From: JAKACA01 sp049510975
GTDB taxonomy: Bacteria > Actinomycetota > Acidimicrobiia > Acidimicrobiales > Bog-793
Direction: 5' to 3'
NCBI GenBank assembly: GCA_049510975.1
Contig: JBEKYM010000004.1
Coordinates: forward strand, 1-64,000
DNA: 64,000 nucleotides
This document shows, one piece after another, positions 36,552 through 45,331 of the stretch. Each line of letters begins with the position of its first letter. Positions within the stretch are counted from its first letter, which is position 1. A program made the translations under genes and the position numbers. Below the pieces are notes generated by a model. The model searched no databases, was not told where the DNA came from, and worked only from the letters and a program-made list of their open reading frames with translations.

Positions 36552-37481
36552 TTAGCCGGGGCCGGCGGCAGCAGCCGAAGCCGGCGCCGTCATACGGAAC
36601 TCGTCGCTGCCGAGGAGGTGTTCGACGAACAAGGCCGCCGTCGCCGGCAGCTGCCGCCGGCCCCGTGCAGCCAGGTGCCACGACCGGCTGAGAGGAAGCG
36701 GTCCGGCCCGCCATTCCTCCAAGGTGCCTTCGCTGAGCTGGCGAGCCACGGCGACCCGCGAGATCAGGGCCACGCCGAGGCCGACCATGGCGCACTCGCG
36801 CAACGCGCCGTTGGATCCCATGGTGAGCCGGGCGGGCTCGATTCCCAGCTGTTCCAGCAACTCGTCGGCCGTCGCCCTCGTGCCCGATCCCTGCTCGCGG
36901 ACGAGCCAGGTGCGGCGGGCGAGCTCGCCGACAGCCACCGGGCGAGGAGGCCCGGCGGCGACCGTCTCGGGAGCACTCACGAGCACGAGGTCGTTGTCGG
37001 CCTCGGCCAGACTGACGAAGTCGCCGTCTTGTGGCGGCCGGCCGCCGATGGCCAGATCGACGCCGCCGTTGCCCAGCAGGTCCCAGACGCGATTGCGATT
37101 GCCGACCTCGAGGACGACCTCCACTTCGGGGTGAGCCTCTCGGAACGACGCCAATACGTGCGGCACGACGTGCTCACCGGCGGTCGTGACGGCAGCGAGC
37201 CGCAGCCGCCCGCGTTCGGGGTCGGCGCCGGCGACCGTGGCAACTCGCGCCTCGTCGAGGAGCCCGAGGATGCGCTTGCCGTAGCCCGCCAGGATGATCC
37301 CGGCCGCCGTCAGCCGCAGTCCCCGGCCCTGACGCTCGACGAGCGCCACACCGAGCTCGGCCTGCAGCGCGGCCACGGTGGCCGACACCGCAGGCTGGGT
37401 AACGACGAGCCGCTGGGCGGCCTCGCGAACCGAGCCAGTTGCGGCGAGCACGACGAACGCCCGCAGCTGATTGATCGTCAT
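36552..37481 (-). CDS. cbbR: LysR-family regulator of the cbb operon (CbbR)
   Basis: A 309-residue LysR protein. The N-terminal HTH (about 4-62) reads LRAFVVLAATGSVREAAQRL, then VTQPAVSATVAALQAELG; the C-terminal effector domain (about 90-295) has AAVTTAGEHVVPHVL and the LVREQGSGTRAT loop common in CbbR. ATG at 37481. It is divergent from cbbL with a 109-base AT-rich gap, the classic cbbR-cbbL layout, so it should activate cbbLSX in response to phosphorylated metabolites or NADPH. The effector is not deducible. Confidence 0.88.
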   Translation of the reverse strand: MTINQLRAFVVLAATGSVREAAQRLVVTQPAVSATVAALQAELGVALVERQGRGLRLTAAGIILAGYGKRILGLLDEARVATVAGADPERGRLRLAAVTTAGEHVVPHVLASFREAHPEVEVVLEVGNRNRVWDLLGNGGVDLAIGGRPPQDGDFVSLAEADNDLVLVSAPETVAAGPPRPVAVGELARRTWLVREQGSGTRATADELLEQLGIEPARLTMGSNGALRECAMVGLGVALISRVAVARQLSEGTLEEWRAGPLPLSRSWHLAARGRRQLPATAALFVEHLLGSDEFRMTAPASAAAAGPG

Positions 37482-37590
37482 ACATTAATTTTAACTGATG
37501 AATGGGCACCAAACTCTTCATAGACAGATGAGCTATTCGTCTGCATGATGGACCCAGAGGACGCCCAAGGGTTCAGGAAGGAACGTGACG
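37482..37590. promoter_or_regulatory. cbbR-cbbL divergent control region
   Basis: Far more AT-rich than the surroundings at its left end (attaattttaactgatgaa near 37484-37502). Inverted repeat ATGAA (37498-37502) / TTCAT (37517-37521) and TCAT-N6-ATGA (37518-37531) fit LysR-type dyads. The cbbL ribosome site ggaagga is at 37577-37583. Confidence 0.6.
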
Positions 37591-39039
37591 ATGGCTGGTA
37601 CACCGGACGGTGAGGTCGGGCGCTGGGGCGCCGGCGTGATCCCGTATGCGCAGATGGGGTACTGGCAGCCCGACTACGAGCCCAAGGACACCGACGTCCT
37701 CGCCGCCTTTCGGATCACACCGCAGCCAGGCGTGCCGCCCGAGGAGGCTGGAGCGGCCGTGGCAGGCGAGTCGTCCACGGCGACCTGGACGGTGGTCTGG
37801 ACGGACCGACTCACCGCTTACGACCACTACCAGGCCAAGTGCTACCGGGTGGACCCCGTGCCTGGAGTCGAAGGCCAGTACATGGCGCTCATCGCCTACG
37901 AGCTCGACCTGTTCGAGGAAGGCTCCATCGCCAACCTGACGTCGTCGATCATCGGCAACGTCTTCGGTTTCAAGGCGCTCAAGGCCCTTCGCCTCGAGGA
38001 CCTGCGTATCCCGACTCACTACGTGAAGACGTTCCAGGGCCCCCCGCACGGGATCGTGATGGAGCGTGAGTACCTCAACAAGTACGGGCGCCCGCTGCTC
38101 GGCGCGACCACCAAGCCCAAGCTCGGGTTGTCCGCTCGCAATTATGGGCGGGTCGTCTTCGAAGCGCTTCGAGGTGGGCTCGACTTCACCAAGGATGACG
38201 AGAACATCAACAGCCAGCCCTTCATGCGCTGGCGGGACCGATTCCTCTACTCCATGGAGGGAGTCCAGCGCGCCCAGGAGGCCACCGGAGAGGTGAAAGG
38301 CCATTACCTCAACGTGACCGCCGGCTCCATGGAGGACATGTACGAGCGGGCGGAGTTCGCCAAGTCGCTCGGCAGCATCATCATCATGATGGACCTCACG
38401 ATCGGCTACACGGCCATGACGTCCATGTCGAAGTGGGCGAGGGCCAACGGCGTGCTCCTGCACCTGCACCGCGCCGGTTACGCGACCTTCGCCCGCCAGA
38501 AGAACCACGGCGTGAACTTCCGAGTCGTCGCCAAGTGGTGCCGCCTGCTCGGTGTCGACCACCTGCACGCGGGCACGGTCGTCGGAAAGCTCGAGGGCGA
38601 CCCCAACATCATCGCCGGCTACTACGACACCCTCCGGCTCGAGCACGTGCCCGCCAACCCCGCCCACGGCATCTACTTCGACCAGGACTGGGCTTCGATG
38701 CCGGGCGTGATGCCCGTCGCCTCCGGAGGCATCCACGCCGGCCAGGTGCACCAGCTCCTCCACCACCTCGGCGAGGACGTGATCATGCAGTTCGGCGGCG
38801 GCACCATCGGGCACCCCATGGGGATCGCCGCAGGGGCCACGGCCAACCGCGTGGCCGTCGAGGCGATGATCAAGGCTCGCAACGAAGGTAAGGACTTCCT
38901 CGCCGAGGGCGACGAGATCCTCCGCCTAGCCGCCCGGCGTAGCCCCGAGCTGCAGACGGCTCTCGACATCTGGGGGGACGTGGCCTTCAACTACGAGTCC
39001 ACCGACACCCCCGACGTCCTGCCCACTCCCACTTCCTAG
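37591..39039 (+). CDS. cbbL: RuBisCO large subunit, red-type form I
   Basis: A 482-residue enzyme that carboxylates ribulose 1,5-bisphosphate. Catalytic residues are intact: Lys in TTKPKLGLS, the carbamylated Lys and acidic pair in GLDFTKDDEN, HLHRAG, and the loop 6 Lys in GTVVGKLEGDP; NSQPFMRWRDRF is a red-type signature. ATG at 37591 is 7 bases after ggaagga; GTG 37585 is too close to it. Where proteins of this class have HRAGH or HRAGN, this one has HRAGYATFARQ. Linkage with cbbX and a group 1h hydrogenase suggests form IE, to be settled by a tree. It forms an L8S8 complex with cbbS. Confidence 0.96.
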   Translation: MAGTPDGEVGRWGAGVIPYAQMGYWQPDYEPKDTDVLAAFRITPQPGVPPEEAGAAVAGESSTATWTVVWTDRLTAYDHYQAKCYRVDPVPGVEGQYMALIAYELDLFEEGSIANLTSSIIGNVFGFKALKALRLEDLRIPTHYVKTFQGPPHGIVMEREYLNKYGRPLLGATTKPKLGLSARNYGRVVFEALRGGLDFTKDDENINSQPFMRWRDRFLYSMEGVQRAQEATGEVKGHYLNVTAGSMEDMYERAEFAKSLGSIIIMMDLTIGYTAMTSMSKWARANGVLLHLHRAGYATFARQKNHGVNFRVVAKWCRLLGVDHLHAGTVVGKLEGDPNIIAGYYDTLRLEHVPANPAHGIYFDQDWASMPGVMPVASGGIHAGQVHQLLHHLGEDVIMQFGGGTIGHPMGIAAGATANRVAVEAMIKARNEGKDFLAEGDEILRLAARRSPELQTALDIWGDVAFNYESTDTPDVLPTPTS

Positions 39040-39106
39040 CCCCCTACTCCGAACCCACACGGTCCCGAGCCTCCGCCCGAGCGCCGCCAGAGAAACGAGA
39101 GCCAGC

Positions 39107-39532
39107 ATGCGAGTCACCCAGGGCACCTTCTCCTACTTGCCCGACTTCACCGACGAGGAGATCCTGGCCCAGCTGCAGTACGCCATCGACAAGGGCTGGG
39201 CGATCGCCGTGGAGCTCACCGACGACCCGCACCCGCGCAACACCTACTGGGACATGTGGGGGCTGCCGATGTTCGAGCTCACCGACGCCGCCGCCGCGCT
39301 GCTCGAGGTCAACCGGTGCCGCCAGGCGTTCCCGAACCACTACGTGCGTGTCAACGCCTATGACGCCAGCCTCGGCCGGCAGACGACGGCGCTCGACTTC
39401 ATCGTGCACCGGCCGGCGGTGGAGCCGGGGTTCCGTCTCGACCGCCAGGAGGGAGCCGACCGGTCCATCCGCTACACGCTGCACGCCTACGCCACCGATG
39501 CGCCGCGAGGCGAGCGGTACTCCGAGGTGTGA
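39107..39532 (+). CDS. cbbS: RuBisCO small subunit, red type
   Basis: A 141-residue small subunit. It starts TQGTFSYLPDFTDEEILAQ and has WGLPMFELTDAAAAL and VNAYDASLGRQTTALDFIVHRP, with the C-terminal extension typical of red-type enzymes. ATG at 39107 is 67 bases after cbbL. It caps the L8 core. Its last codons overlap the cbbX start, so the three genes cbbL-cbbS-cbbX form one operon. Confidence 0.96.
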   Translation: MRVTQGTFSYLPDFTDEEILAQLQYAIDKGWAIAVELTDDPHPRNTYWDMWGLPMFELTDAAAALLEVNRCRQAFPNHYVRVNAYDASLGRQTTALDFIVHRPAVEPGFRLDRQEGADRSIRYTLHAYATDAPRGERYSEV

Positions 39533-40581
39533 CCGTGCCCAATGAGCGTCCTGACCGGTCGCCTGGCTTTGCCATGGCACCGCCGGGCACGCGGCCGGCC
39601 GCCGCCACAGTGCCGGAGACGGCCGGCCAGCAGCCGCCCGGCGAGCGACCAGGCGACGAGCCCCTGGCGGACGACGCCCTCGTCGACCTGGCGGCCGAGC
39701 TGGCGGCCTCCGACATCGACGAGGTCCTGTTGCGTCTCGACCGCGAGCTCGTGGGTCTCGTCCCCGTGAAGACCCGCATCCGCGAGATCTCCTCGCTGCT
39801 GCTCATCGACCGCTTGCGGGGTCGTTATCAGCTCGGCTCGGCTCGGCCCTCGCTGCACATGTGTTTCACGGGCAGCCCCGGCACCGGCAAGACGACCGTC
39901 GCATTGCGGATGGCCGAGCTGTTGCACCGCCTCGGCTACCTGCGTCGCAACACGCTCGTGTCGGTCACCCGCGACGACCTCGTCGGCCAGTACATCGGTC
40001 ACACCGCTCCGAAGACACGCGAGGTCCTGAAACGGGCCATGGGAGGCGTGCTCTTCATCGACGAGGCCTACTACCTCTATCGGCAGGAGAACGAACGCGA
40101 CTACGGCCAGGAGACCATCGAGATGCTCCTGCAGGTCATGGAGAACGACCGCGACGACCTCGTCGTCATCCTGGCGGGCTACAAGGACCGCATGGACACG
40201 TTCTTCCAGTCCAACCCCGGGATGAGCTCACGCATCGCCCATCACCTCGACTTTCCCGATTACACCGCCGACGAGCTCATGGCCATCGCCCGCTTGATGC
40301 TCGCCGATCAGGGTTACGTGCTCTCGCCGGGCGCAGAGGAGGCACTCGCCGCCTACGTGCGGCTGCGGATGGCCCAGCCCCGCTTTGCCAATGCACGCAG
40401 CGTGCGCAACGCCCTCGAGCGAGCGCGCCTGCGCCAGGCGAACCGGCTCGTGTCGTCCGGGGCTCGGCAGCTGAGCAAGGGCGAGCTCATGGGGATCGAG
40501 GCGGACGACATCCTCCGCAGCCGCGTCTTTGCCGAGGCAGAGGCCGAAGCAGAGGTTGCATCGGCCGCTCCGGCCGACTGA
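39529..40581 (+). CDS. cbbX: Red-type RuBisCO activase CbbX (AAA+)
   Basis: A 350-residue AAA+ motor that removes inhibitory sugar phosphates from red-type RuBisCO by pulling on the CbbL C-terminus. Walker A GSPGTGKTTVA is near residue 118, Walker B is GVLFIDEAYYLYR, then a sensor region AGYKDRMDTFFQSNPGMSSRIAHH. The first 50 residues are a Pro/Ala/Gly-rich extension not seen in short CbbX proteins. GTG at 39529 overlaps the cbbS stop (gtga); GTG 39535 is possible. It confirms that the RuBisCO is red-type. Confidence 0.95.
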   Translation: MTVPNERPDRSPGFAMAPPGTRPAAATVPETAGQQPPGERPGDEPLADDALVDLAAELAASDIDEVLLRLDRELVGLVPVKTRIREISSLLLIDRLRGRYQLGSARPSLHMCFTGSPGTGKTTVALRMAELLHRLGYLRRNTLVSVTRDDLVGQYIGHTAPKTREVLKRAMGGVLFIDEAYYLYRQENERDYGQETIEMLLQVMENDRDDLVVILAGYKDRMDTFFQSNPGMSSRIAHHLDFPDYTADELMAIARLMLADQGYVLSPGAEEALAAYVRLRMAQPRFANARSVRNALERARLRQANRLVSSGARQLSKGELMGIEADDILRSRVFAEAEAEAEVASAAPAD

Positions 40582-40585
40582 GACG

Positions 40586-40602
40586 CGGTCGGGGGGCGAC
40601 CG
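40586..40602. terminator. Hairpin at the cbbX / kinase convergent junction
   Basis: cggtcg-ggggg-cgaccg, a perfect 6-bp stem with a 5-base loop, fills the 21 bases between two convergent stop codons. No T tract is present. It may act as a weak terminator for both strands. Confidence 0.5.
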
Positions 40603-41883
40603 TCAGCCGCAGTCGGCGGCCCCAGCCGGTGAGTGCTGGTCGGCGCCTTCCTCGGCGGAGGCCTGCAAGTGAGGCGGGATGCGGATGACGATCGACGTCC
40701 CATCGCCGGGCTGCGAACGCACGTCGAGCGTCGCCCCGAGCAGCGTGGCTCGCTCGTGCATCCCGCTCAGACCGTAGGACGTCGGGCCGCGGGCGACCTC
40801 CGGATCGAAACCCCGCCCGTCATCCTCGATCACGAGCGTCACGCCGTCGTCCTGTGCACGGAGCACGATGGTCACTCGCGAGGCGCCGGCGTGCTTCACG
40901 ACGTTCTGGAGCGCCTCTTGGACGATCCTGAACAGCGAGACCTCCACGTGCGGAGCAAGGTCGCAGTCGGCCAGATCCAGGTCGACGGAGAACTCGGTGC
41001 TGGCCGAAGCCGCCACGCTGGTGATGGCAGCCGCAAGGCCGAGATCGTCGAGCACCGCCGGGCGGAGTCCCACGATGGCGCGGCGCGCCTCCTCGAGCGC
41101 ATCCGACAGGAGACCTTCGATGGCGACGAACTCGACCCGAGCGGCGGCGTCGGACGTGTTCGACTGAGCGGCTCTCAGGTGGTACCAGGCGCTGACGAGC
41201 CGCTGGCTGATGCCGTCATGGATGTCGGCGGCGATGCGGCGCCGATCGAGCTCCTGCAACTCGATCGTGCGTGCCGCAAACCGCTCGAGCTCCGCCTCGC
41301 GTGTGACGAGCCGATCGTAGAGCACGGCGTTCTCCACGATGCCGGCGAGCAGGCTGGCAACGTTGTTCAGCCGATCGACGTCCTGCTCGTCGAAGTGGCG
41401 CGGCTGGCGGGCGTGCACGTTGAGGGCCCCGACGACGCCGTGAGGACGCACGAGCGGTACCGAAACGAGCGAGTTGAAGTCCTCACCTCGCAGTGCCGGG
41501 ATGTAGCGGTAGCGAGGGTCCGTCCACTTGTCGTCGACGAGCGCCGGCCGCCCTCGCTGGGCCACCCAGCCGGCGATTCCTTCTCCGAGCGGCAGCCGAA
41601 CGCTCCCGACCATCGGCTCGAATTCGGCCGGGGTGGCTCCCATGAGGACGACTTCGGCGGTTTCGCGTTCGACGACGTGCACGAAGCACGCGTCGGCTCG
41701 GGTGGCCGCCACGACGAGCTCGGCGACCCGGCGGAGGACGACCCGCAGGTTGTGCTCCTCGGCGCCGAGATCGATGACCTGGCGGAGCAGAGCCGCCCAG
41801 GCGGCATCGTCGGTGTCGCCGGGCGCGCCAGGCCCGACGGCCGTCTCGGGCAGCTCGCTCACCGACTCTGGCGGTTCACTCAC
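40603..41883 (-). CDS. GAF-domain sensor histidine kinase (NarX/DegS type)
   Basis: A 426-residue cytoplasmic kinase. GAF domain about 45-195 (LPLGEGIAGWVAQRGRP, ALRGEDFNSLVSVPL); HisKA_3 about 205-275 with the phosphorylated His in RRRIAADIHDGISQRLVS; HATPase about 300-405 with FRIVQEALQNVVKHAGA and GRGFDPE, YGLSGMHERA. ATG at 41883 overlaps the end of its response regulator gene. No membrane span, so the signal is intracellular; the GAF could bind a cyclic nucleotide, haem or small metabolite. It sits between cbbX and prk, so regulation of carbon fixation is plausible but unproven. Confidence 0.92.
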   Translation of the reverse strand: MSEPPESVSELPETAVGPGAPGDTDDAAWAALLRQVIDLGAEEHNLRVVLRRVAELVVAATRADACFVHVVERETAEVVLMGATPAEFEPMVGSVRLPLGEGIAGWVAQRGRPALVDDKWTDPRYRYIPALRGEDFNSLVSVPLVRPHGVVGALNVHARQPRHFDEQDVDRLNNVASLLAGIVENAVLYDRLVTREAELERFAARTIELQELDRRRIAADIHDGISQRLVSAWYHLRAAQSNTSDAAARVEFVAIEGLLSDALEEARRAIVGLRPAVLDDLGLAAAITSVAASASTEFSVDLDLADCDLAPHVEVSLFRIVQEALQNVVKHAGASRVTIVLRAQDDGVTLVIEDDGRGFDPEVARGPTSYGLSGMHERATLLGATLDVRSQPGDGTSIVIRIPPHLQASAEEGADQHSPAGAADCG

Positions 41884-42545
41884 AAGAAGAGCCCTTCGCG
41901 AAGTGCGAGCGCAACTGCTTGCGTCCGATCGGACACTTCGAGCTTTCTGAAGATCGACCGCACGTGGGTCTTGATCGTCTCCTCGCCGAGCATGAGGCGG
42001 GCGGCGATGGCGCGGTTGGTGTTGCCGTGCACCATGAGCTCGAGCACCTCGCTCTCCCGCTGGCTGAGCCCGAGGTGTGCTCCCGGCCAGAACTCACCAC
42101 GATCGAGGCGAGCCGCCGACAGGGCGACGCGGCCGGCGAGGGACGGATCCACCACGATCTCGCCGTCGAGGACGCGGCGGAGATGGGCGAGCAGGTCCTC
42201 TGCCACGACTTGCTTGGTCAGGTAGCCAGATGCTCCCGCTCGCAGGCCCTGAAAGAGGTACTGCTCGTCGTCGTACACCGTGAGCAGCACGACCTTCAGC
42301 TCCGGATCGTCACGGCGGAGGTGCTCGCACAGCTCCAGGCCGCTCATCGTGCGCATGCGAACGTCGAGCAGGACGATGTCGGGACGCAGGTCAGCCGCCA
42401 GCCGGCGGGCTTCGGCAGGATCGGTCGTCGCCGCCACGATGACCGCCTCGTCGGCAAATGGCCGGAGCATGGCGGACAGGCCGTCGAGCACCATCTGGTG
42501 GTCGTCGACTGCCAGGATCCGGATCGCGTCCACTGAGCTCCACAC
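41880..42545 (-). CDS. NarL/FixJ-family response regulator
   Basis: A 221-residue regulator from GTG 42545 (GTG 42533 gives 217). The receiver begins RILAVDDHQMVLDG, with the phosphorylated Asp in DIVLLDVRMRTMSG; the C-terminal LuxR-type HTH reads LSQRESEVLELMVHGNTNRAIAARL and ETIKTHVRSIFRKL. Its stop overlaps the kinase ATG, so the pair is co-transcribed and should form one phosphorelay. The gene is divergent from phosphoribulokinase, with 218 bases between, so that promoter is a candidate target. Confidence 0.93.
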   Translation of the reverse strand: MWSSVDAIRILAVDDHQMVLDGLSAMLRPFADEAVIVAATTDPAEARRLAADLRPDIVLLDVRMRTMSGLELCEHLRRDDPELKVVLLTVYDDEQYLFQGLRAGASGYLTKQVVAEDLLAHLRRVLDGEIVVDPSLAGRVALSAARLDRGEFWPGAHLGLSQRESEVLELMVHGNTNRAIAARLMLGEETIKTHVRSIFRKLEVSDRTQAVALALREGLFL

Positions 42546-42763
42546 TAGGGACGGCGCCGTATCGCCGGAGTGGTCGTCCTCCCGCACCGTCTCCCCCGTT
42601 CGGGGGATGCCGTCACTAACGGGCCTCCGTACCATCACTCCATGGCGACCCCCGGAGCCTGCATCTCGGCGTCGCTCCGAACCTGCGAGACCGCCGGTCT
42701 CGCTCGCCTCTGGAAGGCGATGGGCATTCCTGAGGCAGGCATTGCGGTTCGATCGGGCGGACG

Positions 42764-43786
42764 GTGAGCCCGAAGCGAGTCGTCATGCGCCAGGCCGGCA
42801 ACGACGGCGACAACCGACCGGTCATGTTGGGAGTGGCGGGCGACAGCGCTGCCGGCAAGACGACGCTCACGCGGGGACTCGTCGCCGCCATGGGCGGGGA
42901 GGGCATCAGCTCGTTCTGCGTGGACGACTACCACCGTTACGACCGCCAGGAGCGAAAGGGCCTGCCGTTCACCCCGCTCCATCCGGCCTGCAACTACGTC
43001 GGGATCATGGAGCAGCATCTCCAGCTCGTGGCGATGGGTCAGCCCATCTTGAAGCCTGTGTACAACCACCACGACGGCACGCTCGAGCGGCCGGTGCTCT
43101 TCGAGCCCGGCGAGTACGTGATCGTGGAAGGGCTGCTGCCCCTGCACAACCGGCTCTCGCGGGCGTGCTTCGACCTGACGGTCTACCTGGATCCGCCCGA
43201 GGACATCCGCCACGCCTGGAAGATCAAGCGAGACACCCGCGACCGCGGCTACGAGCCGCAACAAGTCATGAAGGATCTGGTCCGCCGTGAGCCGGATTCG
43301 GCCGCCTACATCCGCCCTCAGCGCAAGTGGGCGGACATCGTGGTCTGCTTTGCTCCCATCGAGGGTCGCACGGTCGCCGACGGCATTCTCTCGGCGACGA
43401 TCCTGCTACGCCCGACCGCGCCCCATCCGGACCTCAACGCCATTCTCACCGAGGACACGAGAGAGGCCATCCACTTGAAGCTGGCACGCGACGTCGACGG
43501 CAGGCCGGTCGACGCCCTCCACGTGCACGCGTACGCCTCGCGCGAAGTCACCCGGCGCGTGGAGGAGGCGATCTGGAGCAGCCTCGGTTTGAACGACGAC
43601 GTGCCCGAGTCGCTCGGGGTCATCGAGCCCGGCCTGCGCAGTGAACCGCTCGCCGTCGTGCAGCTCCTGCTCCTCTACCACCTGCGGCTCGCACAACGGA
43701 TGAAGCGCGGCGACCTCGACCTCGAGCCCGCCGTCGTGCAGCCGGCGGCGGGTCTGCACGAGGCCACGCCGAACCATCACCACTGA
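42764..43786 (+). CDS. prk: Phosphoribulokinase
   Basis: A 340-residue kinase making ribulose 1,5-bisphosphate for RuBisCO. P-loop GVAGDSAAGKTT is near residues 24-35, then FCVDDYHRYDR (about 50-60), IMKP-like LKPVYNHHDG and IVEGLLPLHN. The sequence resembles the plant/cyanobacterial (type II) lineage more than the short proteobacterial form. GTG 42764 is the start; ATG 42785 is an alternative closer to the conserved region. The tail ends in HHH. It lies 3.2 kb from cbbL, separated by the two-component genes. With cbbLS it supplies both Calvin-specific reactions. Confidence 0.94.
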   Translation: MSPKRVVMRQAGNDGDNRPVMLGVAGDSAAGKTTLTRGLVAAMGGEGISSFCVDDYHRYDRQERKGLPFTPLHPACNYVGIMEQHLQLVAMGQPILKPVYNHHDGTLERPVLFEPGEYVIVEGLLPLHNRLSRACFDLTVYLDPPEDIRHAWKIKRDTRDRGYEPQQVMKDLVRREPDSAAYIRPQRKWADIVVCFAPIEGRTVADGILSATILLRPTAPHPDLNAILTEDTREAIHLKLARDVDGRPVDALHVHAYASREVTRRVEEAIWSSLGLNDDVPESLGVIEPGLRSEPLAVVQLLLLYHLRLAQRMKRGDLDLEPAVVQPAAGLHEATPNHHH

Positions 43787-43820
43787 TCCCGATACCCCGG
43801 GGCCAGCGGCGAGCGAGGCG

Positions 43821-44263
43821 ATGGGGGAGAATGCCGCCGTGGAGCCGCCGCGGCAGCCGCAGCAGTCATGGATGCTCGACGAGCTCGCTCACGCCGGGCC
43901 TGAGCACCTCGAGGCACGCTAACGCGAAACAGTCTCCACCAACTCCCGGACTTCTGGAAGGTGCTGGCCCTGCGGCGCGTGCAGGCGCTGCTGCGTCCGG
44001 GTGCGTTGTTCCACTTGGAGGACCTGGTCTTCTCGTTCCCGATCGAGGCGACCGAGGCAGCCATCGCCGCCTGGCTCGGCAACGCCTCCACCGACGCGTC
44101 GAAAGGATGGACCGCTGAGGAGTACGTCACTCACGTGCGCGAGGAGTACTCGACATTCAGTTGGGTGCTCGAGGAGATGCTCATCCGGACCGGATTCGAG
44201 ATCGTGGACTCGTGGTTCAGCGACTCGAGGGTGTACGCGCAATACGACTGCCGGCGGATCTGA
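43821..44263 (+). pseudogene. Class I SAM methyltransferase remnant (middle deleted)
   Basis: The frame from ATG 43821 gives SWMLDELAHAGPEHLEAR, the usual start of a methyltransferase family with a MLDELAHAGPEHL motif, and then stops at 43920. A second frame starting about 43922 carries the matching C-terminal third: LHQLPDFWKVLALRRVQALLRPGALF, FSFPIEATEAAIAAWL, YSTFSWVLEEMLIRTGFEI, and a stop at 44263. The SAM-binding centre is missing, so about 100 residues are lost and the frame has shifted. Non-functional. Confidence 0.8.
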
Positions 44264-44269
44264 GCCCGC

Positions 44270-44464
44270 TCAGAGGAAATCGGCAGCGTCGGTGTCAGGG
44301 TCGTCGAGCTGCACCCCGAGCTCTGCGGCCTCGACTTCGTCGAGGGGAAGCTGATCGTCATCGGTCTCGTCGTCGAAGTCGATCTCGCTGTCCTCGTCGG
44401 GCTTGGCAGAGGTGAGGTCGTCTCCGATGGCCGACTGCAGGTCCTCGTCGTCCAATTCACTCAT
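44270..44464 (-). CDS. Small acidic protein, function unknown
   Basis: A 64-residue protein, nearly one-third Asp/Glu with few basic residues: SELDDEDLQSAIGDDL, then DEDSEIDFDDETDDDQL. ATG at 44464 has an excellent ribosome site (ggaggagaagg), so it is probably translated. No domain is recognised. Such acidic tails can mimic DNA, bind divalent cations or bind basic proteins. It overlaps nothing but abuts the methyltransferase remnant by 6 bases. Confidence 0.65.
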   Translation of the reverse strand: MSELDDEDLQSAIGDDLTSAKPDEDSEIDFDDETDDDQLPLDEVEAAELGVQLDDPDTDAADFL

Positions 44465-44568
44465 GGCGTCTTTCCTTCTCCTCCAACGCCTTCCGGACGG
44501 GCTGTCCGTCCGGTGCCGGACAACTCCTGTTCTATCGCTGTTGCACGCCGATGATGCGAGCAGGCAGG

Positions 44569-45219
44569 TCATCCGAAGGCGGATGCGTCGATCTGCAGTG
44601 GGTAGCCGGCACGGATCGCCGCCACCGAGGTTGGCGGAGTGACGACGAGCGCCTCGCCCTTCGTCGGCCGGGCGGAGGCCGCGCCGTAGCCCTCCGTGGT
44701 CCATTCGACGAGTCGACCCGCCAGCACCAGCGCCGGCGCCCCGTCGCAGAGCACGAACGTCCCGTCCGGCACCGACTGCCAGGCCATGGGATGAAGGCGC
44801 CGCCGGTGCGTTCCCCGAACGATCCGCTCGCCGTGCAGCTGGCGGTCGATCTCCTTGGCCCAAGGCAGGCGGCCGCCGGCGCTCTCGGCGCAGGCTCGCC
44901 GGTAGCGGTTGTAGTCACCGCGCCGGCACAAAGCGCACGGCCGGTGGCCGGCCGCGAAGGCCACAGCTTCGTCGTGAAAGAACAGCACCGTGAGGTGCCC
45001 CTCCGCCCACTGCGGGAGGCGCCAGTCGCGGTACTGCAGAGCACAGATGATCCAGAGGTTGCTGCGATGGAAACGCACGACGTCGGTTCCCTCGTGGAGG
45101 ATGCCGCGATTGCCGAGCCAACTACCCCGAAGTGGAATGGCGACGACGTCGCCCAACGGGGTGACACGGTTGCACCGCGGTGGACGAGGTTGGCTCGCTG
45201 CCGGGGCCATGTTCTCCAC
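44569..45219 (-). CDS. Conserved hypothetical protein with a CxxC motif
   Basis: About 216 residues from GTG 45219 (ATG 45210 is possible). It has GDVVAIPLRGSWLGNRGILHEG, RSNLWIICALQYRDW, FAAGHRPCALCRRGDYNRYR (one CxxC), then RGTHRRRLHPMAWQSVPDGTFVL. The compact conserved-looking blocks suggest a real enzyme-like or binding fold, but I do not recognise the family. It is divergent from the ferritin-like gene at 45332 with a 112-base gap. Confidence 0.6.
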   Translation of the reverse strand: MENMAPAASQPRPPRCNRVTPLGDVVAIPLRGSWLGNRGILHEGTDVVRFHRSNLWIICALQYRDWRLPQWAEGHLTVLFFHDEAVAFAAGHRPCALCRRGDYNRYRRACAESAGGRLPWAKEIDRQLHGERIVRGTHRRRLHPMAWQSVPDGTFVLCDGAPALVLAGRLVEWTTEGYGAASARPTKGEALVVTPPTSVAAIRAGYPLQIDASAFG

Positions 45220-45331
45220 GATGCCAGCTCGAGCCGGCAGCCGCGCTGGCGCCCTGACCGCCGCCGGCATCGTAGGCTGCCGGTCACACCATCGTGCCGC
45301 TGAGAGCGGCCCACCGATCGGGGGGACCATC

